Positions 1-8,466 of a stretch of DNA of 10,577 nt are shown piece after piece (the stretch's first letter is position 1; each line of letters begins with the position of its first letter). The notes beneath the pieces were generated by a model. That model did no database searches and was not told the DNA's origin. It saw only the letters and a program-made list of their open reading frames with translations. The DNA lies in the NCBI GenBank assembly GCA_009469685.1, contig SSTA01000384.1, forward strand, positions 1 through 10,577, given 5' to 3'. The stretch is from Azonexaceae bacterium (GTDB taxonomy: Bacteria > Pseudomonadota > Gammaproteobacteria > Burkholderiales > Rhodocyclaceae). The translations under genes and the position numbers were made by a program.

Positions 1-1890
1 TGCGCTGCGCTGGGCAAGATTCCGCACTTCCGTCGCCACCACCGCAAAGCCCCGTCCTTGTTCCCCCGCACGCGCCGCTTCCACCGCCGCGTTGAGCGCC
101 AGGATGTTGGTCTGGAAGGCGATCCCGTCGATCACCCCAATAATGTCCGCTATCTTGGCGCTCGACTGGTGGATCGAACTCATGGTCTGCACCACCTGGC
201 CCACCACTTCGCCTCCCCGCACCGCCACTTCCTGCGCCGTCCCCGCCAGTTCGTTCGCCTGCCGCGCGTTGTCCGCGTTCTGCTTCACCGTGCTCGTCAG
301 TTGCTCCATGCTCGACGCCGTCTCTTCCAGACTCGACGCCTGCTCTTCCGTCCGGCTCGACAAATCCTGATTGCCCGATGCAATCTCCTTCGCCGCCGTA
401 TTGATCGCCTCCGTCGCACCCTTGATCTGGCCTACGATGTCCTGCAGCCGAGTGACCGTTAGATTGGCGTCGTCCTTGAGCTGGCCGAAGGTCCCCGCAT
501 AGTCCGCCGCGATGGTCTGGGTGAGGTCGCCCTCGGCCACGGCGCCGAGAACCTTGGCGATGTCTTCCAGGCCGCGCTGGCTGGTTTCGAGCAGGCGATT
601 GATGTCGTTGGCCAGGGTCAGGAAGAAACCCGCCTTGCCACTCGCGGCGATGCGCCGGGAAAAATCGCCATTGGCAGCTCCAGCAACGATGTCGGCGACC
701 TCCTCCTCAACCGCCACCTCGGCGGTGCGGTCTACCCATTCGACTGCCGAACCGAGCCTCTGGCCGCGGTCATTGGTCACCGGGGTGACGGTGAGCAAGA
801 AAGTTCGCCCGCCAACCTTGATGGTGGCCCGATGGCTGCCGGAGAGTTTGGCCAGCATGCCGCGCTGATGGGCCGGATTCTTGTGGAAGATATCGATGTT
901 GGCCCCCAACAACCCCCCGCGGGAGAACTGCGGCAAGTCCTTGCGGATGTCATTTTCAGCCACCGCGAACATTTCGTGGATGGCCTTGTTCATGTAGATA
1001 ATATTGTGACCATCATCGGCGATCATGACGTTGGTGGCCACGTTGTCCAGTCCGATGCGGATGCGCAGGTTTTCTTCGGATTCGCGCCGAGCTTCGGCGA
1101 CATCGCAGCCGAGCTTGATCTGCATCGACTGCATGGCCTGAAGAACCTGGCCGATCTCGTCATTGCGGTCGAACTCGAAGCGGTTGTCGTACTTCCCGGC
1201 GGCAATGCTGCGGAAGGTATCGGTGATGACCGTCAGAGGCTTGCGGAGATTTCCGGCCAGGAGACGAACCAGGACGAAACCTATTGCCGCCGCGACCACA
1301 GCCACGGGCAGTGCCAAGCCCGGGATCACCGTGGCGAGGAACCCTGTGGCCAGCATGGCAGCAACCAGGAATCCGAAAATCAGATTGAGCTTCATGCCCA
1401 TGGACAGGTCGCGTATCTTCGCCGCCATTCCCTCGCCGCCCGCTACCACGGCACCGCGGACTACCCGAAGATTGCCCTGGCGTTTCTCGACGAACTGGCG
1501 GTAGATGGCGCCCACCTTCTGGATGGTCGCAGCGTCCGCCTTGCGCCGTACGGACATGTAACCCGCCACCTGACCGTTTTCCCAGATGGGGGTTGCATTG
1601 GCCTCGACCCAATAGAAATCGCCATTCTTGCAGCGATTCTTCACGAAGCCGGTCCACGGCCGGTTCTCCTTGAGGGTGTCCCAGAGGTCCTGGAAGGCTT
1701 CCACCGGCATGTCGGGATGGCGCACGATATTGTGCGGTTCGCCAATCAGTTCTTTTTCCGAAAATCCGCTGATCTCCAGGAAGTCCCGATTGACATAGGT
1801 GATCCGCCCCTTGAGGTCGGTCTTGGAGACGATCAAGGTATCGTCCCGCAGCACAACTTCCTTATCGGTGACGGGCTGATTGTTGCGCAT
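1..1890 (-). CDS. Aer-like PAS methyl-accepting chemotaxis receptor (partial, C-terminus outside window)
   Basis: Membrane chemoreceptor that probably senses redox or energy state and controls CheA through CheW. The reading frame runs from ATG at 1890 off the left edge (630 codons seen). Residues 15-120 form a PAS domain very like the FAD-binding PAS of E. coli Aer: the VRHPD motif puts Arg57, His58 and Asp60, and PW puts Trp79, at the same numbers as in Aer. Two hydrophobic segments (about 168-188 and 191-211) form a membrane hairpin with almost no periplasmic loop. A HAMP region (212-265), a second PAS (about 275-388), one or two further HAMP-like units (395-487) and the signalling coiled coil follow; the hairpin tip [20 protein letters not shown] (591-610) is intact. 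GAGGAG lies before the ATG. It follows cheW by 57 bases. Family assignment is firm; FAD binding and aerotaxis are inferred. Codon usage changes near position 425. Confidence 0.93.
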   Translation of the reverse strand, partial: MRNNQPVTDKEVVLRDDTLIVSKTDLKGRITYVNRDFLEISGFSEKELIGEPHNIVRHPDMPVEAFQDLWDTLKENRPWTGFVKNRCKNGDFYWVEANATPIWENGQVAGYMSVRRKADAATIQKVGAIYRQFVEKRQGNLRVVRGAVVAGGEGMAAKIRDLSMGMKLNLIFGFLVAAMLATGFLATVIPGLALPVAVVAAAIGFVLVRLLAGNLRKPLTVITDTFRSIAAGKYDNRFEFDRNDEIGQVLQAMQSMQIKLGCDVAEARRESEENLRIRIGLDNVATNVMIADDGHNIIYMNKAIHEMFAVAENDIRKDLPQFSRGGLLGANIDIFHKNPAHQRGMLAKLSGSHRATIKVGGRTFLLTVTPVTNDRGQRLGSAVEWVDRTAEVAVEEEVADIVAGAANGDFSRRIAASGKAGFFLTLANDINRLLETSQRGLEDIAKVLGAVAEGDLTQTIAADYAGTFGQLKDDANLTVTRLQDIVGQIKGATEAINTAAKEIASGNQDLSSRTEEQASSLEETASSMEQLTSTVKQNADNARQANELAGTAQEVAVRGGEVVGQVVQTMSSIHQSSAKIADIIGVIDGIAFQTNILALNAAVEAARAGEQGRGFAVVATEVRNLAQRSA

Positions 1891-1947
1891 GGTCTCTCTC
1901 CTCGGAAGAAGGCTCGCCCTTTCGGAGCTCGCCGGCGGCGCCGGTTC

Positions 1948-2445
1948 TCAGTCGGCGGCGTCCATCAATTCCATGTCCCGGCTGGTCATCAGCTGGGCAA
2001 TGTCGATCACGATGAGCATCCGGTTTTCTACCGTTGCCAACCCCAGGATGTACTTGGTGTCGAAGCTCGCCGAAAAATCGGGGGCCGGCCGGACTTGTTG
2101 GGGCGTCATCGAGATGACGTCGGAGACGCTGTCAACGACAGCACCGATGACCCGGTTGGCCACATTCAAGATGATGACGACCGTAAAGGGTGTGTATTCG
2201 ACCTGAGCGAGGTTGAATTTGATGCGCAGATCAACGATGGGGACGATGATGCCCCGCAGATTGATGACCCCCTTGATGAAGGGCGGCGCATTGGCAATCA
2301 GGGTCGGTGGCTCGTAACCGCGGATTTCCTGCACCTTGAGGATATCGATGGCGTACTCCTCGCTTCCAAGGGTGAAGGTGAGGTACTCGCTGGCGACGAG
2401 GTCTTCGTCCGCAACCGCTGCCGTGCCGGCTTGGGTGATTTCCAT
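1948..2445 (-). CDS. cheW: Chemotaxis coupling protein CheW
   Basis: Cytoplasmic adaptor that links receptor hairpin tips to the CheA P5 domain in the signalling array. The 165-residue protein is one complete CheW-like beta-barrel domain: it begins with [19 protein letters not shown] (residues 20-38), then EIRGY, the conserved [14 protein letters not shown] segment (around 61-74) and a C-terminal strand region with [16 protein letters not shown]. Length and motif order match ordinary CheW of about 160-170 residues. AAGGAG sits just upstream of the ATG at 2445, 19 bases after the cheA stop, so it is co-transcribed and probably translated in step with cheA. A short acidic N-terminal tail of about 19 residues precedes the domain. 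Nothing is truncated. Confidence 0.97.
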   Translation of the reverse strand: MEITQAGTAAVADEDLVASEYLTFTLGSEEYAIDILKVQEIRGYEPPTLIANAPPFIKGVINLRGIIVPIVDLRIKFNLAQVEYTPFTVVIILNVANRVIGAVVDSVSDVISMTPQQVRPAPDFSASFDTKYILGLATVENRMLIVIDIAQLMTSRDMELMDAAD

Positions 2446-2464
2446 GTCTCGCTCCTTCGGCTCT

Positions 2465-4858
2465 TCAGGCCGCCTTTGGCAAATTCGATTTGGCTCGGCC
2501 TGCTAGGGCCGATACGTCCAGGATCAAGGCCACGTGCCCGTCCCCCATGATGGTGGCGCCGGACACGCAGGGCACGCGGCGGTAGTTGGCTTCCAGGCTC
2601 TTGATCACCACCTGGTGCTGCCCAACCAGGGCATCGACGAAGAGGGCGGCCTTGCTGCCGTCGGCCTCCAGGATGACCATGATTCCCTGGGTGAAATCAG
2701 CTACCGCACCCTCCAGGTTAAAAAGCTCCCGCAGCACCACTACCGGCAGATACTCGCCGCGTACCTGAATCACCCGCGCCAGGTTGGAAAGGGTCTTGAT
2801 GTCCCCCTCCTTCGGCTGCAGGGACTCGACGACCGAGGCGAGGGGCAGGATGTAGGTGTGGTCGCCCACCGCGACCGACATGCCGTCCAGGATCGCCAGG
2901 GTCAGCGGCAATCTCACCGTCATGCGGGTCCCGATCCCGGCCATCGATTCGATATCGACCCGACCACCCATGGCCTGGATGTTGCGGCGGACGACGTCCA
3001 TTCCCACGCCGCGACCGGAAACATCGGTCACCTGATCCGCGGTGGAAAATCCCGCCTCGAAAATGAGATTGAAGACATCGCCGTCGCTCATCTGCTCGGA
3101 AACCTGGAGGCCGCGCTCACGGGCCTTGGCAAGGATCTTCTGGCGATTGAGGCCGGCCCCGTCGTCCCCCACTTCGATCACGATATTGCCCCCTTGGTGA
3201 TAGGCCTTGAGGGTGATTGTTCCCACCGGGCTCTTGCCTGCGGCAACGCGTTTCTCCGGCGACTCGATCCCGTGGTCCAAGCTGTTGCGGATGAGATGGG
3301 TCAGGGGATCGGTAATGCGCTCGATGAGGCTCTTGTCGAGTTCCGTGGTCTCTCCGGAAGTCCGCAGCTCGACCTGCTTGCCCAGTTTTCCGGAGAGGTC
3401 CCGCACCACGCGGGGAAAGCGGGAGAACACGAAGGAAATGGGCAGCATGCGGATGGACATGACCGATTCCTGCAAATCCCGCGTGTTGCGTTCAAGCTGG
3501 GCCAATCCCGAGACCAGGCGCTCCGGCGCCGAATCCTGGAGCTGGATGGCGCACTGCTGCAGCATGGCCTGGGTGATGACCAGTTCGCCCACCAGGTTGA
3601 TCAACTGGTCGACCTTTTCGACGCTTACCCGGATCGACGAGTCGCTGGCCGCCGGTGCCGACGCTGCGGCGCGGGGCTTCGTCGCTGACTCTCGCGGCAT
3701 CGGCTGCGGGGTGGGCGACTCCTTCTGCACCCCAGGAACCGCAGTCGCAACAGGTGCCGGTTGAACGGGCACCGCAGGCGAAACCGGGACGAAGAATCCG
3801 AAGCCGTCTCCTTCCTCGACGACCTGCCCCGCGACAGGAGCCTCGCTTCCCGCCGCAGGTGCTGCCGGGAGAGGAACGAAGAAGCCATAGCCTTCGGCCT
3901 CCTCGTTATGAGCGCCAGACACGGGCTCGTGTTTGGCGGCCACCGGTTCGAACAGGCCGTAGGCCTCGTCCGCTTCGATAACCACCAGCTTCGGTGGTGC
4001 AGGATGCGTTGGAAGAGGCTCGAAGAAGCCGAAGGAATCGTCCTCTACCACGCGAGCAGGCGGATCGAAAAACCCGTAACCCGCCTCGTCTTCCGGCGTC
4101 CCCGGGGAGCCATCAAACAGTCCAAAGGCCTGCGCGCCGTCCGCATCGCACGAAGTATCGAGCGCGATCCGCCCGGCACCGGCGTCAGCGATGAAATCGA
4201 GTTGCTCCTCGAATGCATCCTGACCGGCCTCGGTGGTCAGACGCAAGTGCCAGAAACCAACCTGATCTCCCCCTGGATCGGGTTTTCCGTGCACCGCCAA
4301 CGTACCCAAGCGCTTCAGGTCGTCGACGAAATGGGTGACCCCATCCCCGGCAGCCGAGGCGGCCGTCGGAACGAATTGGATGTCGAAGACGCGAATTCCC
4401 GGCGGCGCTACGGGCGGCGCAACCGGGGGGGGATCTGCCGCCGTTACCGGAGGCGCAACGGGAACCTCACCGCCCGCCGACAAACGACGCAGCCGTTGCC
4501 GCAATGCTTCGGCTACGGCCCCATCCACCGCGCCCTGCCCCTGATGGGCCGCGAGCATGGACCTGAGCAGATCGCCAGCTTCCAGGAAGGCATCGACCAT
4601 GTCCGCACGCAATTCGAGTTCCTGCTTGCGGATGCGGTCCAACAGGTTTTCGAGGATATGGGTGGTTTCTGAAAGATCGGTAAATCCAAAGGTCCCGGCA
4701 CTCCCCTTGATCGAGTGGGCCGCCCGGAAAATGGCGTTGAGCTCCTCAGGATCGGGATTGCCGACGTCGAGACCCAGCAGCAAGGATTCCATGGTCGCCA
4801 GGTGCTCAGCCGATTCCTCGAAGAACACCTGGTAGAACTGGCTCATGTCGATGGCCAT
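2465..4858 (-). CDS. cheA: Chemotaxis histidine kinase CheA
   Basis: Central kinase of the pathway; it autophosphorylates on the HPt histidine and passes phosphate to CheY. The start at 4858 is preferred over an upstream in-frame ATG at 4984, which lies inside cheY; 4858 has an AGGGGGA ribosome site and begins [15 protein letters not shown], the usual CheA N-terminus. From this start the protein has 797 residues: HPt (1-125) with [14 protein letters not shown] and His48; a P2-like domain (about 155-235); a Pro/Ala-rich acidic linker (236-405) with six [FY]G[FL]F motifs; P3 dimerisation helices (408-470); P4 ATPase (about 480-650) with the N box [12 protein letters not shown] (Asn525), GDDGAGL (564-570) and GRGVGMDVV (615-623); and a P5 CheW-like domain (655-785). 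All catalytic motifs look intact. Longer than E. coli CheA (654), mostly because of the linker. Confidence 0.97.
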   Translation of the reverse strand: MAIDMSQFYQVFFEESAEHLATMESLLLGLDVGNPDPEELNAIFRAAHSIKGSAGTFGFTDLSETTHILENLLDRIRKQELELRADMVDAFLEAGDLLRSMLAAHQGQGAVDGAVAEALRQRLRRLSAGGEVPVAPPVTAADPPPVAPPVAPPGIRVFDIQFVPTAASAAGDGVTHFVDDLKRLGTLAVHGKPDPGGDQVGFWHLRLTTEAGQDAFEEQLDFIADAGAGRIALDTSCDADGAQAFGLFDGSPGTPEDEAGYGFFDPPARVVEDDSFGFFEPLPTHPAPPKLVVIEADEAYGLFEPVAAKHEPVSGAHNEEAEGYGFFVPLPAAPAAGSEAPVAGQVVEEGDGFGFFVPVSPAVPVQPAPVATAVPGVQKESPTPQPMPRESATKPRAAASAPAASDSSIRVSVEKVDQLINLVGELVITQAMLQQCAIQLQDSAPERLVSGLAQLERNTRDLQESVMSIRMLPISFVFSRFPRVVRDLSGKLGKQVELRTSGETTELDKSLIERITDPLTHLIRNSLDHGIESPEKRVAAGKSPVGTITLKAYHQGGNIVIEVGDDGAGLNRQKILAKARERGLQVSEQMSDGDVFNLIFEAGFSTADQVTDVSGRGVGMDVVRRNIQAMGGRVDIESMAGIGTRMTVRLPLTLAILDGMSVAVGDHTYILPLASVVESLQPKEGDIKTLSNLARVIQVRGEYLPVVVLRELFNLEGAVADFTQGIMVILEADGSKAALFVDALVGQHQVVIKSLEANYRRVPCVSGATIMGDGHVALILDVSALAGRAKSNLPKAA

Positions 4859-4901
4859 GATTCCCCCTTCCCTTGAGGGCTGCGTACAGCAGATACCGGC
4901 C

Positions 4902-5267
4902 TTAGCCGATGACCTTGCGAACGACTTCGATGAGTTTCTGGGGATCGAAGGGCTTGACCAACCAGCCTGTGGCACCGGCGGCACGGCCCTGGGCCTTCAT
5001 GGCATCGGAGGATTCGGTGGTCAGCATGAGAATGGGCACTGCCGCGTAACTGGGCATGCCGCGAAGACTCTTGATCAGGGTCAGGCCATCCATGCGCGGC
5101 ATATTCTGGTCGGTCAGCACCAGATTGACGCTGCGCGCCTTGGCCTTGTCCAGGCCATCCATGCCGTCGACAGCTTCGACGACATCATAACCGGCGCTCT
5201 TGAGCGTGAACGACACCATCTGACGGATGGACGCGGAATCATCAACTGCGAGTATGGTCTTGGCCAT
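4902..5267 (-). CDS. cheY: Chemotaxis response regulator CheY
   Basis: Single-domain receiver, 121 residues, that takes phosphate from CheA and binds the flagellar switch FliM. Visible signature residues: Asp9-Asp10 (metal site, AVDDSASIR), Asp53 phosphoacceptor (LTDQNMPRMDG), Thr83 (LMLTTE) and Lys105 (LVKPFDP). There is no output domain. The aromatic switch position before Lys105, Tyr106 in E. coli, is Trp102 here, as in a common subgroup of CheY proteins. A GAGGGG ribosome site precedes the ATG, 17 bases after the stop of the receptor-like gene, and cheA follows after 43 bases. The place next to cheA in the motAB-che operon makes it the likely motor regulator, although the genome may encode other CheY paralogues. 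Confidence 0.95.
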   Translation of the reverse strand: MAKTILAVDDSASIRQMVSFTLKSAGYDVVEAVDGMDGLDKAKARSVNLVLTDQNMPRMDGLTLIKSLRGMPSYAAVPILMLTTESSDAMKAQGRAAGATGWLVKPFDPQKLIEVVRKVIG

Positions 5268-5284
5268 GTTGTCCCCTCATGGAT

Positions 5285-6508
5285 TCAAAACAGTTCTACA
5301 TCGCCGCTCGCCAGGCCGCTCTGCTGAACCGGGTTATTGCCGACAGTTTGTTTGAGATCGCCCAATTGCCGCGCAACCTCCCCAATGCGAGCGCAAAGGG
5401 ATTCGACCGCCGCTGCGGCTTTCTCGTTGTCAGCAGAATCCCTCAGGGCCGAAGCGACTCCCGCCTCGCTACCCGCCATCTCTTTGAGGACGTCGAGCCG
5501 ACGCGTGACATGGCCGAGCAATTGGGTGACCAGGTCCTGGAACTGGAGCGAGACAATCGCCTGATTGACCGCGAGCTCCATCGACCCAGCGATTTCGTTG
5601 AGCTGATTTACCGAATTTCCGGTCCGCCGATTCATTTCCTCGATACCCGCCATGGCTTGCTCCACCCCGTCTTTCGAAGTCAGGGCGAACGTCATATCCT
5701 GGGCGGCCATCTGGTTGATCGCACCCTCGGCGGCCTCGATGGAGAGCTGCATATTGGCCAACTGACCGCGAATCTGCATGCTGAAATGATTGGTACGGCC
5801 GGACAAGTCCCTCACCTCGTCGGCGACCACCGCAAACCCTCGCCCGGCCTCTCCGGCCCGAGCTGCCTCGATAGCAGCGTTCAGGGCAAGCAAATTCGTT
5901 TGTTTGGAAATTCCCTCGATCTCGCCGAGCATACCCCTGACTTCGCGCATCTGCGCCATGATGCGGTCGGTCAACTCGACCAGGCTCATGGCGATACGGG
6001 AATTCTCGATCACGCTATCGACAAAGCGCCGCAGGGTCTCCGACGTATGGGCAGCGAATGCTTCGAAAGTCACAACGGTACTTGGCCCTGCACTCTCGCC
6101 GCCCCCCGAGACGATTTCCAGGCCTAGACGTTGCTGCCGCTGGACCTGTTCGTTCATTCCGTTGAAACTGCCGATCAATTTGCCGATGGCATCGCTGAAG
6201 ATCGCCTGAGCTCTCGCGACCTCTCCGCGCATCTGGTCGACCTGCTCTCCGCTGTGGCGGGATATGGCCTCCAGCGCTTGAGCGCTTTTATCGACCAGAA
6301 GCCGTTCGTTACCGGCACTGTTAGGGGCTCCGTTGGGAACCGACGGGGACGCGCGCCCGGGCAGGACGAGCAATAGCGAGGCGGTGAGCGCAAACCATGC
6401 GACCAGGACAGCAGGCGAGCGCGCCGCCGGTTCGATGGCCAGCAAGACCCCGCCTATCACCACTGCGGCGACCGCGCCCAGCCAGCGACGACTTCCGATA
6501 TTCCCCAT
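5285..6508 (-). CDS. Receptor-like chemotaxis protein without sensor domain, with a CheZ-like motif
   Basis: Chosen start is ATG 6508 (407 residues), preceded by GAGGAGAGG; an in-frame ATG at 6553 has no ribosome site and overlaps a candidate promoter. Two hydrophobic helices (about 10-27 and 33-50) are joined by a very short loop, so there is no periplasmic ligand domain, and no HAMP is evident. The remainder is helical, with a canonical MCP hairpin tip from [20 protein letters not shown] (201-220) to [15 protein letters not shown] (222-236), so CheW/CheA contact is expected. Residues 322-329 read QFQDLVTQ, close to the E. coli CheZ active-site segment FQDLTGQ (Asp143, Gln147), and the protein ends GDVELF, acidic then hydrophobic like the CheZ CheY-docking tail. 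It lies directly upstream of cheY. The MCP signalling domain is certain; a CheZ-like dephosphorylation role is a hypothesis. Confidence 0.85.
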   Translation of the reverse strand: MGNIGSRRWLGAVAAVVIGGVLLAIEPAARSPAVLVAWFALTASLLLVLPGRASPSVPNGAPNSAGNERLLVDKSAQALEAISRHSGEQVDQMRGEVARAQAIFSDAIGKLIGSFNGMNEQVQRQQRLGLEIVSGGGESAGPSTVVTFEAFAAHTSETLRRFVDSVIENSRIAMSLVELTDRIMAQMREVRGMLGEIEGISKQTNLLALNAAIEAARAGEAGRGFAVVADEVRDLSGRTNHFSMQIRGQLANMQLSIEAAEGAINQMAAQDMTFALTSKDGVEQAMAGIEEMNRRTGNSVNQLNEIAGSMELAVNQAIVSLQFQDLVTQLLGHVTRRLDVLKEMAGSEAGVASALRDSADNEKAAAAVESLCARIGEVARQLGDLKQTVGNNPVQQSGLASGDVELF

Positions 6509-6529
6509 GCCTCTCCTCGACAACAATTC

Positions 6530-6551
6530 GTCAATAATAACCGTTATTGAC
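6530..6551. repeat. Perfect inverted repeat GTCAATAA-n6-TTATTGAC
   Basis: Eight-base arms at 6530-6537 and 6544-6551 match perfectly around the spacer TAACCG, in an AT-rich gap within otherwise GC-rich DNA. The right arm, read on the minus strand, is the candidate sigma-28 -10 element of the downstream receptor-like gene, so the repeat would cover the -10 and start-site region. It could be an operator or only a chance AT-rich palindrome; no known regulator site is recognised. Confidence 0.5.
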
Positions 6552-6570
6552 ATTTTTGTTAGAAATTTTT
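6544..6570 (-). promoter_or_regulatory. Candidate sigma-28 (FliA) promoter for the receptor-like gene
   Basis: Read on the minus strand: AAAAATTT (6570-6563), exactly 11 bases, then GTCAATAA (6551-6544). Each element matches 6 of 8 positions of the enterobacterial FliA consensus TAAAGTTT-N11-GCCGATAA. Transcription would start near 6537, about 30 bases before the ATG at 6508, which also supports that start over ATG 6553. An internal promoter would let the che genes be expressed separately from motAB. AT-richness raises the chance of a fortuitous match. Confidence 0.45.
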
Positions 6571-6589
6571 GCCAGGTCCTAATCTGGCA
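6570..6589 (-). other. Short stem-loop at the end of motB
   Basis: TGCCAG (6570-6575) and CTGGCA (6584-6589) form a 6-base stem with an 8-base loop just after the motB stop. On the minus strand it is followed by AAAAATTTCT. The stem is short and the tract is mixed A/T, so at best it is a weak terminator or RNA-processing site between motAB and the che genes. Confidence 0.3.
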
Positions 6590-7528
6590 TCAAGGCTTCG
6601 CTGCAGTACCTCCGACTGCCGAGGCGGGCGATTCACCAACTTCGGCAATCTCTGCTTCCGGCCCCTCTTCTTGAAGAATGGCCAATTCGGTCTTCTTGTT
6701 CATGACCACGATGCTGATACGCCGATTCACCGGATTCAGCGGGTCGTTCTTGTCAAACAGTATCGTTGATGCGCCGCCCACCACCCGCAATACCTTTGCT
6801 TCGTCCATTCCGCCGACAATCAGTTCCCGTCTGGACGCATTGGCCCGATTCGCCGACAGCTCCCAGTTGGAAAATCCCTTTTCGCCACCGCCGAACTGGG
6901 CCGCATCGGTATGACCTGTCAAACTCACCCGATTGGGCACGGCATTGAGAGCTTTGCCGATCTGCCGCAGGATTTCCTTGGTATAGGGTTTCAAATCAGC
7001 ACTGCTTGAATCGAACATGGGACGGTTCTGCTCGTCGATGATTTGAATCCGCAGGCCTTCGGCCGTGAGATCGAGCAACATCTGATTCTTGAACGGTGCG
7101 AGTTGAGGATTCTCGCCGATCGCCTTTTCGATTCTTCCCTTGAGTTCCTCCAGCGACTCCCGTTCGCGGCGTTGGAATTCCAAGGTGGCTTCCTTCTGAA
7201 CAAAACGCTTGTCCTTGGTTTCAATCTCACCTTTCTTGACTTGCCCAGCCTGCCGCGTGAGATCGCGCCCACCTCCCTTGAGTATGGACGAAGAATCTCC
7301 CGACCCGGTCCCCCCCTGCAAGCCGACCTTGAGAGGATTCTGGAAGAACTCTGCAATCCCCTGGAGATCGCCCTGAGCGGTGGAACCCAGCAGCCACATC
7401 AGCAGAAAGAACGCCATCATTGCCGTGACAAAGTCGGCATAGGCGATTTTCCAGGCGCCCCCATGGTGCCCGCCGCCCCCCTTCTTGATACGCTTGATGA
7501 CTATCGGGCGGGTTGAATCGTCGCTCAT
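6590..7528 (-). CDS. motB: Flagellar motor stator protein MotB
   Basis: Stator subunit that anchors MotA to peptidoglycan and provides the proton-carrying aspartate. The 312-residue protein has a basic, Gly/His-rich cytoplasmic start, a single membrane helix (about 28-49) containing AYADFVTAMMAF with Asp32, the same number as the essential Asp32 of E. coli MotB, and then a plug-like amphipathic segment (about 53-67). A charged, helix-prone region (95-145) leads to an OmpA-like peptidoglycan-binding domain (about 150-276) with LTGHTD (203-208) and NPVNRRISIVV (265-275). Length is close to E. coli MotB (308). It starts 33 bases after motA; the ribosome site is weak. The helix motif suits a proton rather than a sodium stator, which is inferred from similarity. 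Confidence 0.97.
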   Translation of the reverse strand: MSDDSTRPIVIKRIKKGGGGHHGGAWKIAYADFVTAMMAFFLLMWLLGSTAQGDLQGIAEFFQNPLKVGLQGGTGSGDSSSILKGGGRDLTRQAGQVKKGEIETKDKRFVQKEATLEFQRRERESLEELKGRIEKAIGENPQLAPFKNQMLLDLTAEGLRIQIIDEQNRPMFDSSSADLKPYTKEILRQIGKALNAVPNRVSLTGHTDAAQFGGGEKGFSNWELSANRANASRRELIVGGMDEAKVLRVVGGASTILFDKNDPLNPVNRRISIVVMNKKTELAILQEEGPEAEIAEVGESPASAVGGTAAKP

Positions 7529-7561
7529 GGTCTCATCGCGTTCCGTTCAAGACGGCCGATG

Positions 7562-8419
7562 TCATTTTCCTTTGCGGGCCTTGAGATCTTCCTCGAGTTC
7601 TCGGAAGCTCGGACGGACCCCGGAATTCAGAACCTTACGGCCGAATTCGACGGCGACCTGGGGCGCATACCCAGACATCGATGCCAGCAACACCACCTTG
7701 ATGCACTGGTAGATCTTGCCTTCTTCCTCGGCCTTTTGCTCGAGAACACTGGCAATCGGGGCCACAAAACCGTAGGAGATCAGGATACCGAGGAAGGTCC
7801 CCACAAGCGCGCCGCCGATCATCTTGCCCAGCACCGCCGGCGGCTGTCCGACCGAGCCCATGACATTCACCACCCCCATCACCGCCACCACGATACCAAA
7901 GGCGGGAACGCTATCGGCCACCTTGGCGACGATGTGTCCAGGGCCGGCGACTTCATGATGATGGGTTTCCAGCTCCATATCCATCAGGGCCTCGATTTCC
8001 AAGGCGTTGAGATTGCCTCCCACCATCATGCGCAAGTAATCGCATACGAAATCCAGCACATGGTGATCTGAAATGACGTCAGGGTACTTGGTGAATATCG
8101 GGCTGGCCTCGGGATTTTCGACATCCCCCTCGATGGACATCAGACCTTCCTTGCGGACCTTGCCGAGAATCTCAAACAGCATGGCCAGGACGTCCATGTA
8201 AAGGGCCTTGGTGAATTTGGATCCCTTGAGAGCTCCCGGAACTGCGGCGACGGTGGCCTTGATGTGCTTGATATCGTTGCTGGCCACAAACCCGCCGATG
8301 GTCAGGCCGACAATGGCAATGTACTCAAGCGGAACCCAAAGTGCCGCCAGGCTGCCGTGCACGGCATAGGTGCCAACGGACGCGCCCAAAATGACAACAT
8401 AACCGATGATCAGGAACAT
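7562..8419 (-). CDS. motA: Flagellar motor stator protein MotA
   Basis: Inner-membrane stator subunit that pairs with MotB and pushes on FliG. ATG 8419 is preferred over the in-frame ATG 8491, because GGAAGG lies 8 bases upstream and the protein then begins MFLIIGYVVILG like E. coli MotA; the extra 24 residues of the longer form look like untranslated leader. It gives 285 residues (E. coli 295). Four membrane helices are seen at about 1-20, 33-49, 170-190 and 200-222. The large cytoplasmic loop carries Arg89 and Glu97, matching E. coli Arg90 and Glu98 that contact FliG, and DSVPAFGI (Pro172) and YGFVAP (Pro221) match Pro173 and Pro222. First gene of the minus-strand motility block. Confidence 0.97.
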   Translation of the reverse strand: MFLIIGYVVILGASVGTYAVHGSLAALWVPLEYIAIVGLTIGGFVASNDIKHIKATVAAVPGALKGSKFTKALYMDVLAMLFEILGKVRKEGLMSIEGDVENPEASPIFTKYPDVISDHHVLDFVCDYLRMMVGGNLNALEIEALMDMELETHHHEVAGPGHIVAKVADSVPAFGIVVAVMGVVNVMGSVGQPPAVLGKMIGGALVGTFLGILISYGFVAPIASVLEQKAEEEGKIYQCIKVVLLASMSGYAPQVAVEFGRKVLNSGVRPSFRELEEDLKARKGK

Positions 8420-8466
8420 CCCAGAACCCTTCCACGCCGTGGCTACCAGCGACCTGCCCAGTTTCG

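Noticed and set aside
832..2550. Long plus-strand open frame of 572 codons
   Set aside because: It lies antisense to the PAS receptor and cheW. It is an artefact of GC-rich third positions on the opposite strand, and its translation (rich in His, Asp and Gly) resembles no family.
2534..3688. Plus-strand open frame of 384 codons
   Set aside because: Antisense to cheA, which has complete catalytic motifs. The translation shows no recognisable domain.
4117..4138. Recent DNA tandem duplication in the cheA linker
   Set aside because: The six motif copies differ at many synonymous positions and have unequal spacing, so they are not a nucleotide tandem repeat.
3761..4672. Plus-strand open frame of 303 codons
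   Set aside because: Antisense to the cheA linker and HPt region, Arg-rich low-complexity translation, no ribosome site or family motif.
4858..4984. Longer N-terminus for CheA
   Set aside because: The extra 42 residues lie inside cheY and are unlike CheA. The later ATG has a ribosome site and the normal N-terminal sequence.
6508..6553. Longer N-terminus for the receptor-like protein
   Set aside because: No ribosome site, and it would start within the candidate -10 element. The internal ATG has GAGGAGAGG before it.
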